Below the pieces are notes generated by a model. That model was given only the letters and a program-made list of their open reading frames with translations, was not told the DNA's origin and did no database searches. A DNA stretch of 64,000 nucleotides from Halomonas litopenaei (GTDB lineage Bacteria; Pseudomonadota; Gammaproteobacteria; Pseudomonadales; Halomonadaceae): assembly GCF_003045775.1 (NCBI RefSeq), contig NZ_PXNS01000010.1:62001-126000 (forward strand), in the 5' to 3' direction. The translations under genes and the position numbers were made by a program. Shown piece by piece: positions 26,255 to 35,128 of this stretch (the stretch's first letter is position 1; each line of letters opens with the position of its first letter).

Positions 26255-27547
26255 TCAGGCGGTGGCGGCGGCTTCGCTGCCGACCAGGGCCTTGAGGTTC
26301 TGCTCGACGATGTCCAGGCCTTCCTCGAGTACCTTGTCCTCGATGGTGACCGGCATCAAGAAGCGGATGGTGTTGCCGAACATGCCGCAGGACAGCAGGA
26401 TCAGGCCCTGCTCCCGGGCACGCTTGCACAGGGCGGCGGCGAGATCCGGAGCCGGCTGACCGTCCTTGCCGTTGAGTTCGAAGGCGGCCATGGAACCCAG
26501 GTTGCGCGGGTGGACCACGGCGTCGAAGTCGCTCGCCCACTGGGCAAAACGCTTGGCCAGCTTGTCGCCCAGCGCCTGGCTCTTGGCCAGGATGTCCTCT
26601 TCCTCGAACACCTCCATCACCGCCAGGGTCGCGGCGCAGGACACCGGGCTGCCGGAGTAGGTGCCGCCCAGCGAGTTGCCGCCGGAGGCGTCCATGTGCT
26701 CGGCGGTGCCGACCACGGCGGAGATCGGCATGCCTGCGGCCATGCTCTTGGCCATGGTCATCAGGTCCGGCTTCACGCCGCTGTGTTCGATGGCGAACAT
26801 CTTGCCGGTACGACCGAAGCCGCTCTGGACCTCGTCGACGATCATCAGGATGCCGTGTTCGTCACAGATCTCGCGGATCTTCTCGAGGAAGCTCTGCGGC
26901 GCGGGGTAGAAGCCGCCTTCACCCAGTACCGGCTCGAGCACGATGGCGGCGGTATCCTTGGGGTTGGCGTCGGTCTTCAGCACCATCTTGAGGCGACGCA
27001 CCGCCTCTTCCTCGCTGATGCCGTGCTCGGCCACCGGGTAGCCGGCGCGGAACACACAACCCGGCATGGTGCCGAAGTCGCTGGCGTAGGGGGCAACCTT
27101 GCCGTTCATCGCCATGGTCATGAAGGTACGGCCGTGGTAGCCGCCGTCGAAGCAGATGACGTTGTTGCGACCGGTGGCGGCGCGGGCGATCTTGACCGCG
27201 TTTTCCAGCGCCTCGGCGCCGGAGTTGGCCAGCATCACCTTGGCCTCACCGCGCACCGGGGTGATCGCAGCAAGCTTTTCGGCGACCTTCACGTAGCCCT
27301 CGTAGGGCATCACGGTCTGGCAGGTGTGCATCACCTTGTCGAGCTGGTCCTTGACCGCCTGCACCACCTTGGGGTGGCAGTGACCGATGTTGAGCACGCC
27401 GATACCGCCGGCGAAGTCGATGAAGCGGTTGCCATCGGCATCCCACAGTTCAGCGTTCTTGGCGCGATCGGCGAAGGCGGTGGCGGGGCTGGCCGCGCCC
27501 TTGGCGACGTACTTGTCTTTGAGTTCGTTCAGCTGAGCGTTATTCAT
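26255..27547 (-). CDS. gabT: 4-aminobutyrate--2-oxoglutarate aminotransferase
   Basis: This PLP class-III aminotransferase converts GABA and 2-oxoglutarate to succinic semialdehyde and glutamate. Its 430 residues are a typical GabT length. Seen: cofactor-phosphate loop LANSGAEALENAVKIAR, aromatic stacking segment FDGGYHGRTF, aspartate in IVDEVQSGFGRTG, and Schiff-base lysine in PDLMTMAKSMAAGMP. GTYSGSPVSCAATLAVMEV matches the C-terminal domain. It is 89 bp downstream of gabD on the same strand, forming a gabDT unit that delivers carbon to succinate. Confidence 0.94.
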   Translation of the reverse strand: MNNAQLNELKDKYVAKGAASPATAFADRAKNAELWDADGNRFIDFAGGIGVLNIGHCHPKVVQAVKDQLDKVMHTCQTVMPYEGYVKVAEKLAAITPVRGEAKVMLANSGAEALENAVKIARAATGRNNVICFDGGYHGRTFMTMAMNGKVAPYASDFGTMPGCVFRAGYPVAEHGISEEEAVRRLKMVLKTDANPKDTAAIVLEPVLGEGGFYPAPQSFLEKIREICDEHGILMIVDEVQSGFGRTGKMFAIEHSGVKPDLMTMAKSMAAGMPISAVVGTAEHMDASGGNSLGGTYSGSPVSCAATLAVMEVFEEEDILAKSQALGDKLAKRFAQWASDFDAVVHPRNLGSMAAFELNGKDGQPAPDLAAALCKRAREQGLILLSCGMFGNTIRFLMPVTIEDKVLEEGLDIVEQNLKALVGSEAAATA

Positions 27548-27636
27548 GTCGTGACTCCTTTGAGGGCACTGAATGTATAGGGTAGACGCTAGGTCCGGGA
27601 CACGCAGGGCGTGCCCCGGGGAGACGGGGCTGGCCC

Positions 27637-29076
27637 TTAGAGGCCGCCGACACAGGCGTACTTCAGCTCTGTGTACTCATCGAGGCCATGGCGTGAACCT
27701 TCGCGACCGAGACCCGATTCCTTGACGCCGCCGAAGGGGGCGAGCTCGGTAGAGAGGATGCCCTCATTGATGGCGACCATGCCGTACTCGAGTTGTTCCA
27801 TGGTGCGCCAGATACGGCGATAGTCGGTGGCATAGAAGTAGGCGGCCAGACCGAATTCGGTGTCGTTGGCCATGGCGATGGCTTCGTCGTCGCTGGAGAA
27901 GCGGAACACCGGGGCCAGCGGCCCGAAGGTCTCTTCCCGGGCGACACGCATGTCGGTGGTCACGTCGGCCAGTACCGTGGGCTGGAAGAAGGTGCCCTCC
28001 AGGGCCTCACCGCCGGCGACCAGGCGGGCACCGTTGTCGAGGGCGTCAGCGATGTGCGACTGCACCTTGTCCACCGCTGCCGAGTTGATCAGGGGACCCT
28101 GAACCACACCGTCCTCGAGGCCGTTGCCGACCTTCAGCTCGCCCACGCGCTTGGCCAGCTTCTCGACAAAGGCATCGTAGACGCCGTCCTGAACCAGGAA
28201 GCGGTTGGTGCATACGCAGGTCTGGCCGGAGTTGCGGTACTTGGAGGCGATGGCACCCTCGACGGCGGCGTCCAGGTCGGCGTCATCGAAGACGATAAAG
28301 GGCGCGTTGCCGCCAAGCTCCATGGAGGCCTTCTTCACGGTGTCGGCGCACTGGGCCAGCAGGATCTTGCCCACCGGGGTGGAGCCGGTGAAGGACACCT
28401 TGCGTACTCGGGCATCGCCGGTCAGTACCGGGCCGACTTCGCGCGGGGAGCTCGAGGTCACCACGTTGAGCACGCCGGCGGGGATGCCCACGTCTTCAGC
28501 GAGCTTGGCCAGCGCCAGGGCGGTCAGCGGGGTGGCCTCGGCCGGCTTGACCACCACGGTGCAGCCGGCGGCCATGGCCGGGGCGCACTTGCGGGTGATC
28601 ATCGCCAGCGGGAAGTTCCAGGGGGTGATGGCGGCGACCACACCGACCGGCTCGCGGAACACCAGGATACGCTTGTCGGGTCCGTGGCCCGGCAGGGTCT
28701 CGCCAGCCACACGCTTGGCTTCCTCGGCGTAGAACTCGACGAAGGCAGCGCCGTAGGCGACCTCGCCACGGGACTCGGCCAGCGGCTTGCCCTGTTCACG
28801 GGTCATCAGTTCGGCCAGGGCTTCCTGGTGGTCCATGATGCTGTTGAACCAGGCGCGCAGCAGGGCCGAGCGCTCCTTGGCGGTCTTGCGCTTCCAGCCG
28901 GCCCAGGCCGCATCGGCGGCACCGATGGCTTCGCGGACTTCCTCGGCGTTCAAGTCCGGCACCTCGGCCAGGGTCTCGCCGGTGGCGGGATTGGTGACGC
29001 TGAAGTGGCGATCGGCGTCACGCCACTGGCCGCCGATGTACGCCTTGTCGATGATCAGGTCCTGAACGTGGGACAT
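27637..29076 (-). CDS. gabD: Succinate-semialdehyde dehydrogenase (NADP+-type)
   Basis: This 479-residue aldehyde dehydrogenase oxidises succinic semialdehyde to succinate. ALDH motifs: PWNFPLAMITRK, cofactor segment VVKPAEATPLTALALAKL, glycine motif FTGSTPVGKILL, catalytic glutamate in MELGGNAPFIVFDDADLD, and nucleophilic cysteine in NSGQTCVCTNRF. The cysteine-x-cysteine arrangement matches GabD. The C-terminal FGGVKESGLGREGSRHGLDEYTELKYACVGGL is typical of GabD. It is the first gene of the gabDT pair. No GabR-type regulator lies adjacent. Confidence 0.94.
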   Translation of the reverse strand: MSHVQDLIIDKAYIGGQWRDADRHFSVTNPATGETLAEVPDLNAEEVREAIGAADAAWAGWKRKTAKERSALLRAWFNSIMDHQEALAELMTREQGKPLAESRGEVAYGAAFVEFYAEEAKRVAGETLPGHGPDKRILVFREPVGVVAAITPWNFPLAMITRKCAPAMAAGCTVVVKPAEATPLTALALAKLAEDVGIPAGVLNVVTSSSPREVGPVLTGDARVRKVSFTGSTPVGKILLAQCADTVKKASMELGGNAPFIVFDDADLDAAVEGAIASKYRNSGQTCVCTNRFLVQDGVYDAFVEKLAKRVGELKVGNGLEDGVVQGPLINSAAVDKVQSHIADALDNGARLVAGGEALEGTFFQPTVLADVTTDMRVAREETFGPLAPVFRFSSDDEAIAMANDTEFGLAAYFYATDYRRIWRTMEQLEYGMVAINEGILSTELAPFGGVKESGLGREGSRHGLDEYTELKYACVGGL

Positions 29077-29386
29077 GCGGGAGCTCCGGAAAGGGTCAGA
29101 GAAGAGGGGTGTTATGTCATGATTGACGAGTGTGCATTATTTGAAACATCTCGCCAAGGGCTGTGATCGGAATTTTTTACGCCCGTTCGAAGAATGCATC
29201 GATGAGGCTTGCCGGGCCCTCGAGGCCCAGGTCTGGAAGATCTATCGGCAACAATCGCCATCGGCGTGGCGAACAGTTTCCGGTACACTGTGTCGCCGAC
29301 TTCTAGCTGCCCGAAGCGATGGTCCTTGGCGCCTTGTGTCAGGCCGGACCGGGCTGGCCTGACTCCGTGTTTCTGCGAGGTGAGAC
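29077..29386. other. Divergent intergenic region gabD / DUF1266-like gene
   Basis: The 310 bp hold no credible gene. CGGTACACT (29281-29289) is a possible -10 for the plus-strand gene without a clear -35. An 8-bp stem GTCAGGCC/GGCCTGAC (29338-29345 with 29356-29363) sits in the presumed leader just before the ribosome site. The part nearest gabD is AT-rich (29110-29180) and probably contains its promoter. Confidence 0.4.
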
Positions 29387-31843
29387 TTGGTTGATCCGCT
29401 CAATGCCTGGTGGGCTCAGCAACTGGTGCTGTGCGACTGGGCCTTTATGCCTGACCCCTTGATGCTGCCTGAAGAGGCGGCACGTGAGCGATTGGCCGCC
29501 CTCGAGATCCCCGACCGGGGCGAACTGGGGTGGCGCCTGCTCGAGCTCAATGCTGCGAACACGGTGCCTGCCTCCCACCTGCTGGGAGCGCTTGAGCTGG
29601 TGGCCCTGGCAGGGGCGTCGGGATGGATGTCGGCCGAGGTAAGTCGTGGCTGGGCAGCACGCCTGTGCAGCGACATCCACCATCGTCACGCAAGCCTGGA
29701 TGAATGGCTGGAGGCACTCTGCGCCTCCCGCAGCGGCGAAGGCTGGCTTCGCGGCGATGAGGGCTTGCTCGATACCTGCCGGGCGCTGTCGAAGCTGGAA
29801 GGCGAGGGCGCCGGCATCACCTGGCCGTTGCTCGGCACTGCGCTGAGTCGCGAGCCTGCCGCCGCCCTCTGGCCCGACAGCCCGGAAGATCGTGTCTGGC
29901 GATTGCGGGCGGCCTTCTCGCCGGTACTGATGACGCCGGCCAGCATCGATGACTGGGACGGGGTCGAGGCCTGGCTGGGGGAAGTCTGGCAGATTCACGG
30001 CGCCGAGGATCTCAAGCGCGCCTTGCTGTGGCTGACCAGTCAGGGGGATCGCCAGGGCTGGGATATCGACGCCGCGCGGTTGATGGCGGTCAGTGCCGGC
30101 GAACGCCAGGCCTGGTGTGAGGGGCTGGCGCCTCAGGAGCGCCCATACGGCCGCCTTCTGTGCCGCTACGTGGATCAGGGGGAGCCGCTGGAGTGGGCCG
30201 CCTGGGACTGGCTGAGGGCGGTGGATCTGGCCTGGGCCGGCAGCTGCATCGGCTGGCTGACACCCCAGGAAGCGTCGCTGCTGGCGCATCACGCAGGCGA
30301 TCTGGTCCAGCGTCGCTACAGTGACTGGAGCGCCCTGGCGCGCTCCTATCAGCGCGGCCGTGGTCTGTTCGAAGGTCAGGACCGGCTGCCGACCCTGGCA
30401 GCCGACTGGCAGTTGCTGATGGGCTCGCCGGTGAGCCCTTGGCATGGCTCGTTGCAGGAGTTGCTCGACCAGGAGCAGGTCGAGGCATCACGCCAGGCGG
30501 CCAGGCAGTGGCGCGCCTCACCTCGCCACTGGGTGCTGGCGCTGGCCTCGGTGCGTGAACCCGAGCTGGCGGCACGTCAGGGGCCGATTCCGCCGCTGCC
30601 CCAGGCACGTCGTGACGAGGCGCGCAAGTACCTGGCGGAGACCCTCGATCTGCACCCCGACGAGGGCGCCCGCTCACTGGTGCGCTACTGGCTGCCGGCC
30701 CAGGCCCATCATCTCAATCAGCTGGCGGCTGACGCGGCGCATCGAGCGCTGCCATCGGCCAGAACCCCCTTTGGCGATGCGCCCCAGGCGGATCTGGCAG
30801 GTCGTGATGGCCTGGCCAGGGCGACCCGCCATTCGGCGACCATCCATATGGCCGAGAAGTACGCCTTCTACTTGCTGATGAGCATGGACAGTGAGCAGTT
30901 CGACGAGGACAGCCTGACCGATATGGCGGCGTCCCTGCGCGATGTGCTGTGTCGGTTCTACAGCACCCCCAAGCGCCTGCTCGAGGCCTGGGCGACCTGG
31001 GATGCGCTGTTGCCGGAACCGGATCAGCCTTCCTTGACCTACGAGATTCGCTGGCACCTGGACGATCCGGGTAGCCTGTTCCACTGGCTCGAGTGGCGCA
31101 GCGGCGATTGGCGCGAGCCTGGCGAGCGTCCGAGCCTGATGCACTTTACCGCGCTGTCGCTGGTGGGACCCTTGAACACCGCCGCCTGGAGCCTGCCGCA
31201 GCCGGAAAGCGACCGGGAAGGGGCTTCGATCCTGGAGTGGATCGATGGACACTACGGCCTGCACTCCGCCACCGAGCTGATCGATTTCGTGCGCTTTCTG
31301 TTGGACGCCGGTGATCGCCAGGAATATCAGATCAACTACGCGCCCTACACCCTCAACAGCGCGCGCCTGAATTCCGAGATTGCGACCCTGGAGTCCGGTG
31401 AGTGCAACGAGGAAGAGCGCAACCACCTGGAGCGCCTGCTGCGGGTACGTGACAACGCCGACCAGTGCAATGACGTCGACATGTGTGCCTGGGACCTGGC
31501 CCAGGCGGTCGACCTGGCGATCGCCGGTCGCCAGCTGGGCTGGCTGGCTCAGCAGGACTTCCTGGCACTGCTGGAGCGTGCGCACCAGTTGGCGTCGGAG
31601 CACTACGCCGGTTGGCAGGAGTATGCCCGGGGTCTCTATGCAGGATTTTCGTTCTTCATGGGGGAAACCCCTGAGCGCGAAGCGTTTCTGGCCAGCTTCC
31701 GCCAGGCGCTGGTGGCCTGGCTGTCGGGCGCTCCGCCCCTCGCCGGCACCTGGGCCAGCCTGGATTTCCCGGGTGCGCGTCCCCGCCATTGGGCACCGCT
31801 TCACATCGATACCTTGCCGGGAGATGGACGAACCCTGCACTGA
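29387..31843 (+). CDS. Large protein with two DUF1266-like segments
   Basis: This 818-residue soluble, tryptophan-rich protein shows no signal peptide or transmembrane segment. Two regions look like copies of the DUF1266 fold (E. coli YbeU/YbeR family). They are about 268-330 (AAWDWLRAVDLAWAGSCIGWL, then HHAGDLVQRRYSDWSALARSY) and about 700-760 (CAWDLAQAVDLAIAGRQLGWL, then ERAHQLASEHYAGWQEYARGL). The intervening region is unlike anything I recognise. The start is an unusual TTG at 29387 preceded by GAGGTGAG. It appears monocistronic. Function is unknown. Confidence 0.75.
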   Translation: MVDPLNAWWAQQLVLCDWAFMPDPLMLPEEAARERLAALEIPDRGELGWRLLELNAANTVPASHLLGALELVALAGASGWMSAEVSRGWAARLCSDIHHRHASLDEWLEALCASRSGEGWLRGDEGLLDTCRALSKLEGEGAGITWPLLGTALSREPAAALWPDSPEDRVWRLRAAFSPVLMTPASIDDWDGVEAWLGEVWQIHGAEDLKRALLWLTSQGDRQGWDIDAARLMAVSAGERQAWCEGLAPQERPYGRLLCRYVDQGEPLEWAAWDWLRAVDLAWAGSCIGWLTPQEASLLAHHAGDLVQRRYSDWSALARSYQRGRGLFEGQDRLPTLAADWQLLMGSPVSPWHGSLQELLDQEQVEASRQAARQWRASPRHWVLALASVREPELAARQGPIPPLPQARRDEARKYLAETLDLHPDEGARSLVRYWLPAQAHHLNQLAADAAHRALPSARTPFGDAPQADLAGRDGLARATRHSATIHMAEKYAFYLLMSMDSEQFDEDSLTDMAASLRDVLCRFYSTPKRLLEAWATWDALLPEPDQPSLTYEIRWHLDDPGSLFHWLEWRSGDWREPGERPSLMHFTALSLVGPLNTAAWSLPQPESDREGASILEWIDGHYGLHSATELIDFVRFLLDAGDRQEYQINYAPYTLNSARLNSEIATLESGECNEEERNHLERLLRVRDNADQCNDVDMCAWDLAQAVDLAIAGRQLGWLAQQDFLALLERAHQLASEHYAGWQEYARGLYAGFSFFMGETPEREAFLASFRQALVAWLSGAPPLAGTWASLDFPGARPRHWAPLHIDTLPGDGRTLH

Positions 31844-31877
31844 TCGTCGCGAAACAGCAGAAAAAAACGCCAAAAAA

Positions 31878-31907
31878 TTGTCCTGATCTATCGTCAGATC
31901 GGATAAT
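31878..31907 (+). promoter_or_regulatory. Candidate sigma-70 promoter for the NlpC/P60 gene
   Basis: A -35-like TTGTCC (31878-31883) and -10-like GATAAT (31902-31907) are 18 bp apart in an AT-rich patch. A GGCCTCC/GGAGGCC stem (31938-31944 with 31954-31960) follows in the leader, 120 bp before the start codon. Confidence 0.45.
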
Positions 31908-32083
31908 TTTGGCTAGTATCGTATTGATCTTTCGTCAGGCCTCCCATCAAGAAGGAGGCCGAATTGTCAAACTTGCAGCTGAGGGGCGTTATGGTAGTGA
32001 CACGAGTGCGTCACTTCCACAGCGGCTCTTGGGCGCCGGCAGGCCGTCAGCCAGGCCGGTTCAGGGAATGAGGTGTGTGTCGC

Positions 32084-32710
32084 ATGAGCGTCGCCCAGAC
32101 AAGCCGCGTGACAGCGGCGATGGTGTTGCTTGGCCTGCTGTCAGGCTGTGCGGCATCGAACTACCAGAATACCGCCGATAACGACTACTTTTCCCGTGAT
32201 ATGCCGAGCCTGGCCGAACGCGCCGCCTCGCGCATGTCCCCGCTGGAGGACCCAGCGGCAGGGGGAAGCTTCCTTGAAGATCCCGCCGCTGCCATCCGCG
32301 AGGCGCTGATGGCGGAGCACGATCGCTGGGCGGGTACGCCCTATCGTTTCGGCGGCACCGGCATGAGCGGCATCGACTGCTCGGCGCTGGTGCAGAACAT
32401 CTTCAGCGACGCCTTCCAGGTGCAACTGCCGCGCACCACCGGCAGCCAGGTGCATACCGGCGAACCGATCACGCGTGATCAGCTGTCTCCCGGCGATCTG
32501 GTGTTCTTTCGTCCTCCGGGCAACCGCCACGTCGGCATCTACGTCGGCCAGGGGCGCTTTCTGCACGCCTCATCGTCGCGCGGTGTGATGATCTCCAAGC
32601 TGGATAACAGCTACTGGCGCCGCTACTACTGGCAGGCGCGTCGACCGCTGGAACCCACCCGGTTGAGCATGCGCCAGTTCGCCTACAGCCCGGCGGGCAT
32701 GGGCGGCTGA
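32084..32710 (+). CDS. NlpC/P60-family cell-wall hydrolase lipoprotein
   Basis: This 208-residue murein endopeptidase-type lipoprotein has an N-terminal signal peptide with lipobox LLSGCAAS (cysteine near residue 21). A disordered linker precedes the NlpC/P60 papain-like domain (about 75-190). The catalytic cysteine is in SGIDCSALVQNIF and the histidine in NRHVGIYVGQGRFLHASSS. It resembles Spr/MepS and NlpC, which cut D-Ala-mDAP cross-links. ATG at 32084 follows AGGTG. It has its own promoter candidate and a bidirectional terminator. Confidence 0.92.
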   Translation: MSVAQTSRVTAAMVLLGLLSGCAASNYQNTADNDYFSRDMPSLAERAASRMSPLEDPAAGGSFLEDPAAAIREALMAEHDRWAGTPYRFGGTGMSGIDCSALVQNIFSDAFQVQLPRTTGSQVHTGEPITRDQLSPGDLVFFRPPGNRHVGIYVGQGRFLHASSSRGVMISKLDNSYWRRYYWQARRPLEPTRLSMRQFAYSPAGMGG

Positions 32711-32742
32711 AGCGTCCTCGGCGCCATCGACGTCGCCACCAC

Positions 32743-32776
32743 AACGGGGCGAGCCTTGTACTGGGCTCGCCCCGTT
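32743..32776. terminator. Bidirectional terminator between NlpC/P60 and LysR genes
   Basis: A perfect 13-bp stem (AACGGGGCGAGCC with its complement, 32743-32755 and 32764-32776) lies between two convergent genes. Confidence 0.8.
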
Positions 32777-32815
32777 TGCGTTCGCAGGCCCTGGCTAGCC
32801 CTCGACGACTCCTGG

Positions 32816-33703
32816 TTACAGGGAGTCGCGTTGCGACAGGGCGTAGTCGATAAAGGCGCGCTCGGCGCGTGACAGGTAGCCCTGTGGCTGCCAGGCCAGC
32901 GACAGGGTCAGCCAGGCGGCGGGGTCAAAGGACACCGCCGACAGGTCATCTTCCTCGATCACCCGACGCAGAAAGGTGGTGATGCCAAAGCCCTGGCGGA
33001 CGATGGCCTTGGTCAGCGGGATCAGATTCGACTGGAACGTCAGGCGGGGCTGGATATCCAGCCGTCGGGCCATGGCGTCGACAAACTCGCGGTGAAAATA
33101 GCCGTCCTGAAACAGCACCAGGGGCTCGCTCAGAAAGGCTTCCGGGGTCACGCTGTGGCGTGCCGTGAAGGGATGGTCCCGGGGCGTGCAGACCACCATC
33201 TCGGCACGCAGCAGGGCCTCGGTTTCCAGTTCGCAGGTACTGCCATCCTCGACCACGATTCCCAGGTCCAGCTCGCGAGCCTTGATCATTGCCTGCAGTC
33301 GGCGGGCGCCCGCCTCGATCACCGTCATGCGGATGCCAGGGTGGCGTGCGGCAAAGCCCATCAGCAGCGGCGGCAGATAGTAGGAGCCCAGCATCGAGGG
33401 GATGCCGATGCGCACTTCGCCCTTTACCAGGCCGTTGAGTTCCTTCAGCGCCAGTTCGGTGGCACTGGCGTCGGCGAGTAGCCGTCGGGCATGTTCCAGC
33501 AGCACCTCACCTTCTGGTGTCAGTCGAACACGCCGATCGTGGCGTTCGAACAGACGAGTGTCGAGGCGTCGCTCCAGGCCCGCGATGGTCTGGCTGACGG
33601 CGGACTGGGCGATGTGACGGACGCGGGCGGCGGCGCTGAAGCCGCCGTGCTCCACCACCGCGACAAACAGCGACAGCGAGCGCAGGTCAAAGGGTAGCGA
33701 CAT
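32816..33703 (-). CDS. LysR-family transcriptional regulator (YnfL-like position)
   Basis: This 295-residue LTTR has an N-terminal helix-turn-helix (LFVAVVEHGGFSAAARVRHIAQSAVSQTIAGLERRLDTRLFER) and a C-terminal periplasmic-binding-like effector domain. It is divergent from an MFS transporter with 88 bp between starts. This is the same arrangement as ynfL/ynfM in E. coli, so it probably controls that gene. The effector is unknown. Confidence 0.93.
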   Translation of the reverse strand: MSLPFDLRSLSLFVAVVEHGGFSAAARVRHIAQSAVSQTIAGLERRLDTRLFERHDRRVRLTPEGEVLLEHARRLLADASATELALKELNGLVKGEVRIGIPSMLGSYYLPPLLMGFAARHPGIRMTVIEAGARRLQAMIKARELDLGIVVEDGSTCELETEALLRAEMVVCTPRDHPFTARHSVTPEAFLSEPLVLFQDGYFHREFVDAMARRLDIQPRLTFQSNLIPLTKAIVRQGFGITTFLRRVIEEDDLSAVSFDPAAWLTLSLAWQPQGYLSRAERAFIDYALSQRDSL

Positions 33704-33712
33704 AAGCGAATG

Positions 33713-33727
33713 TGATGGATAGCATCA
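33713..33727. promoter_or_regulatory. Candidate LysR operator dyad
   Basis: A perfect dyad TGATG-GATAG-CATCA, 15 bp long, sits 10 bp upstream of the LysR-type start in the divergent promoter region. LTTR sites are usually 15-bp dyads, so this may be the recognition site for autoregulation. Confidence 0.45.
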
Positions 33728-33791
33728 TTTTCTTCTGTTGGTGTGATGGTAGTGAAGCATGGAAGATGGGCGAGGCCAACCGGAGACCACC

Positions 33792-35012
33792 ATGATTCAC
33801 GCCAATACCCCTGCCTGGCGCAGGGCGACCCTCGCCCTGTGTCTGGGCTCGATGCTGGTGTTCATCAACCTCTACGCCCCCCAGCCATTGCTGCCGCTGC
33901 TGCGCGATATCCATGAGGCTTCAACCCTGAAGGTGGGCCTGGTGATGTCGCTTGCCACCCTGACCCTGGCGCTCTCGTTGCTGGTCTACGGGCCCTTGTC
34001 CGACGCCATCGGGCGGGGCGGTATCATGCGTGCGAGCCTGTCGGTGGCAGCTCTCGCGACACTGTTGGCGGCATTTGCGCCTGGGCTCGACTGGCTGCTG
34101 GTCGCGCGCGTGCTGCAGGGGGTCGCCCTGGGAGGGCTGCCGGCGGTGGCGATCGCCTGGATGGGCGACGAGTTCTCGCCGGAGGCGATGAGTCGAGCCG
34201 TGGGGCTCTATATCGCGGCCAATACCCTGGGCGGTATCGGTGGTCGCGTGCTGGGAGGCGTCATCGGTGAATGGTATGGCGTCCAGGCGAGCTTCGTGGC
34301 GGTTGGCGGTTTGACCCTGGTAGGCGTGGCGGTGTTCTGGTGGCTGCTACCGGCGGCCAGCGCCTTTGCCCCTCAACCCTTTCGAGTGGGGCACGCCTGC
34401 CGCCAGATGCGTGGCCACCTGGCCAACCCATGGCTGCTGTCGGCCTATCTGATCGGTGGTCTCAACTTCCTGGTGTTCATCAACCAGTACAGCTACATGA
34501 CCTTTCGTCTGGCCGAGGCACCCTTTGCTCTCGGACCCCGCTGGCTGGGCCTGCTGTTTCTGACCTACCTGGGCGGCACTCTGGGCTCGACGTTATCTGC
34601 CAGGGTCGTCGCCAGAGCGGGAGCGCCCGCCACCATGGGGTTGGGCGTTGTCATCATGATGCTGGCGCTGGGTCTGTCCCTGATACCGATGCTCGCCGTC
34701 ATCATTGCCGCCTTGACCCTCAGCGCCTTCGGCTTCTTTCTGTGCCACGCCACCGCTTCGGGCTGGGTCGGTCGCCAGGCCCGCGAAGGACGAGGCGGCG
34801 CATCGGCGCTCTATCTGGTCTTCTACTACCTGGGGGCGAGTCTCGGGCCGCTGTGGCTCGAGCCGTTCTGGCTGTGGCGGGGCTGGCCTGGGGTGGTGGC
34901 AGCCAGCTGGCTGGTGCTGGCGACCACGGGCTGGCTGTCCTGGCGGCTAGGAAAGCGGCTGCAGCGTGTACAACACCAGCGCGTCGTCGAGCGTCGACTC
35001 GAACACGTATGA
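33792..35012 (+). CDS. MFS transporter of the YnfM type
   Basis: This 406-residue, 12-TM major facilitator protein carries FINLYAPQPLLPLLRDIHEAS near the N-terminus, the loop 2-3 motif GPLSDAIGRGGIMRAS, and the TM4-5 segment RVLQGVALGGLPAVAIAWMGDEF. These features match the YnfM/arabinose-efflux-like subgroup. The substrate is unknown. The ATG at 33792 has GGAG 8 bp upstream. It is divergent from the LysR gene, its likely regulator. Confidence 0.9.
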   Translation: MIHANTPAWRRATLALCLGSMLVFINLYAPQPLLPLLRDIHEASTLKVGLVMSLATLTLALSLLVYGPLSDAIGRGGIMRASLSVAALATLLAAFAPGLDWLLVARVLQGVALGGLPAVAIAWMGDEFSPEAMSRAVGLYIAANTLGGIGGRVLGGVIGEWYGVQASFVAVGGLTLVGVAVFWWLLPAASAFAPQPFRVGHACRQMRGHLANPWLLSAYLIGGLNFLVFINQYSYMTFRLAEAPFALGPRWLGLLFLTYLGGTLGSTLSARVVARAGAPATMGLGVVIMMLALGLSLIPMLAVIIAALTLSAFGFFLCHATASGWVGRQAREGRGGASALYLVFYYLGASLGPLWLEPFWLWRGWPGVVAASWLVLATTGWLSWRLGKRLQRVQHQRVVERRLEHV

Positions 35013-35061
35013 GTTCGCTACAGCGACGCGGTTGCTGATAGGTTGCAGATGCGTTGCAGAG

Positions 35062-35097
35062 ACCGATCGACCTTGGCTCGCACCAGGGTCGATCGGT
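35062..35097. terminator. Hairpin between convergent MFS and msrA genes
   Basis: An 11-bp perfect stem (ACCGATCGACC with its complement, 35062-35072 and 35087-35097) has a 14-nt loop. No strong T-tract is present, and its role as a shared terminator is inferred from its convergent position. Confidence 0.55.
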
Positions 35098-35128
35098 GTG
35101 TCATGACGTTGCTGTCAGCGCCGCGCCC

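Noticed and set aside
29123..29362. 79-aa plus-strand frame in the gabD/DUF1266 gap
   Set aside because: No ribosome site, poor codon pattern and overlap with likely promoter sequence.
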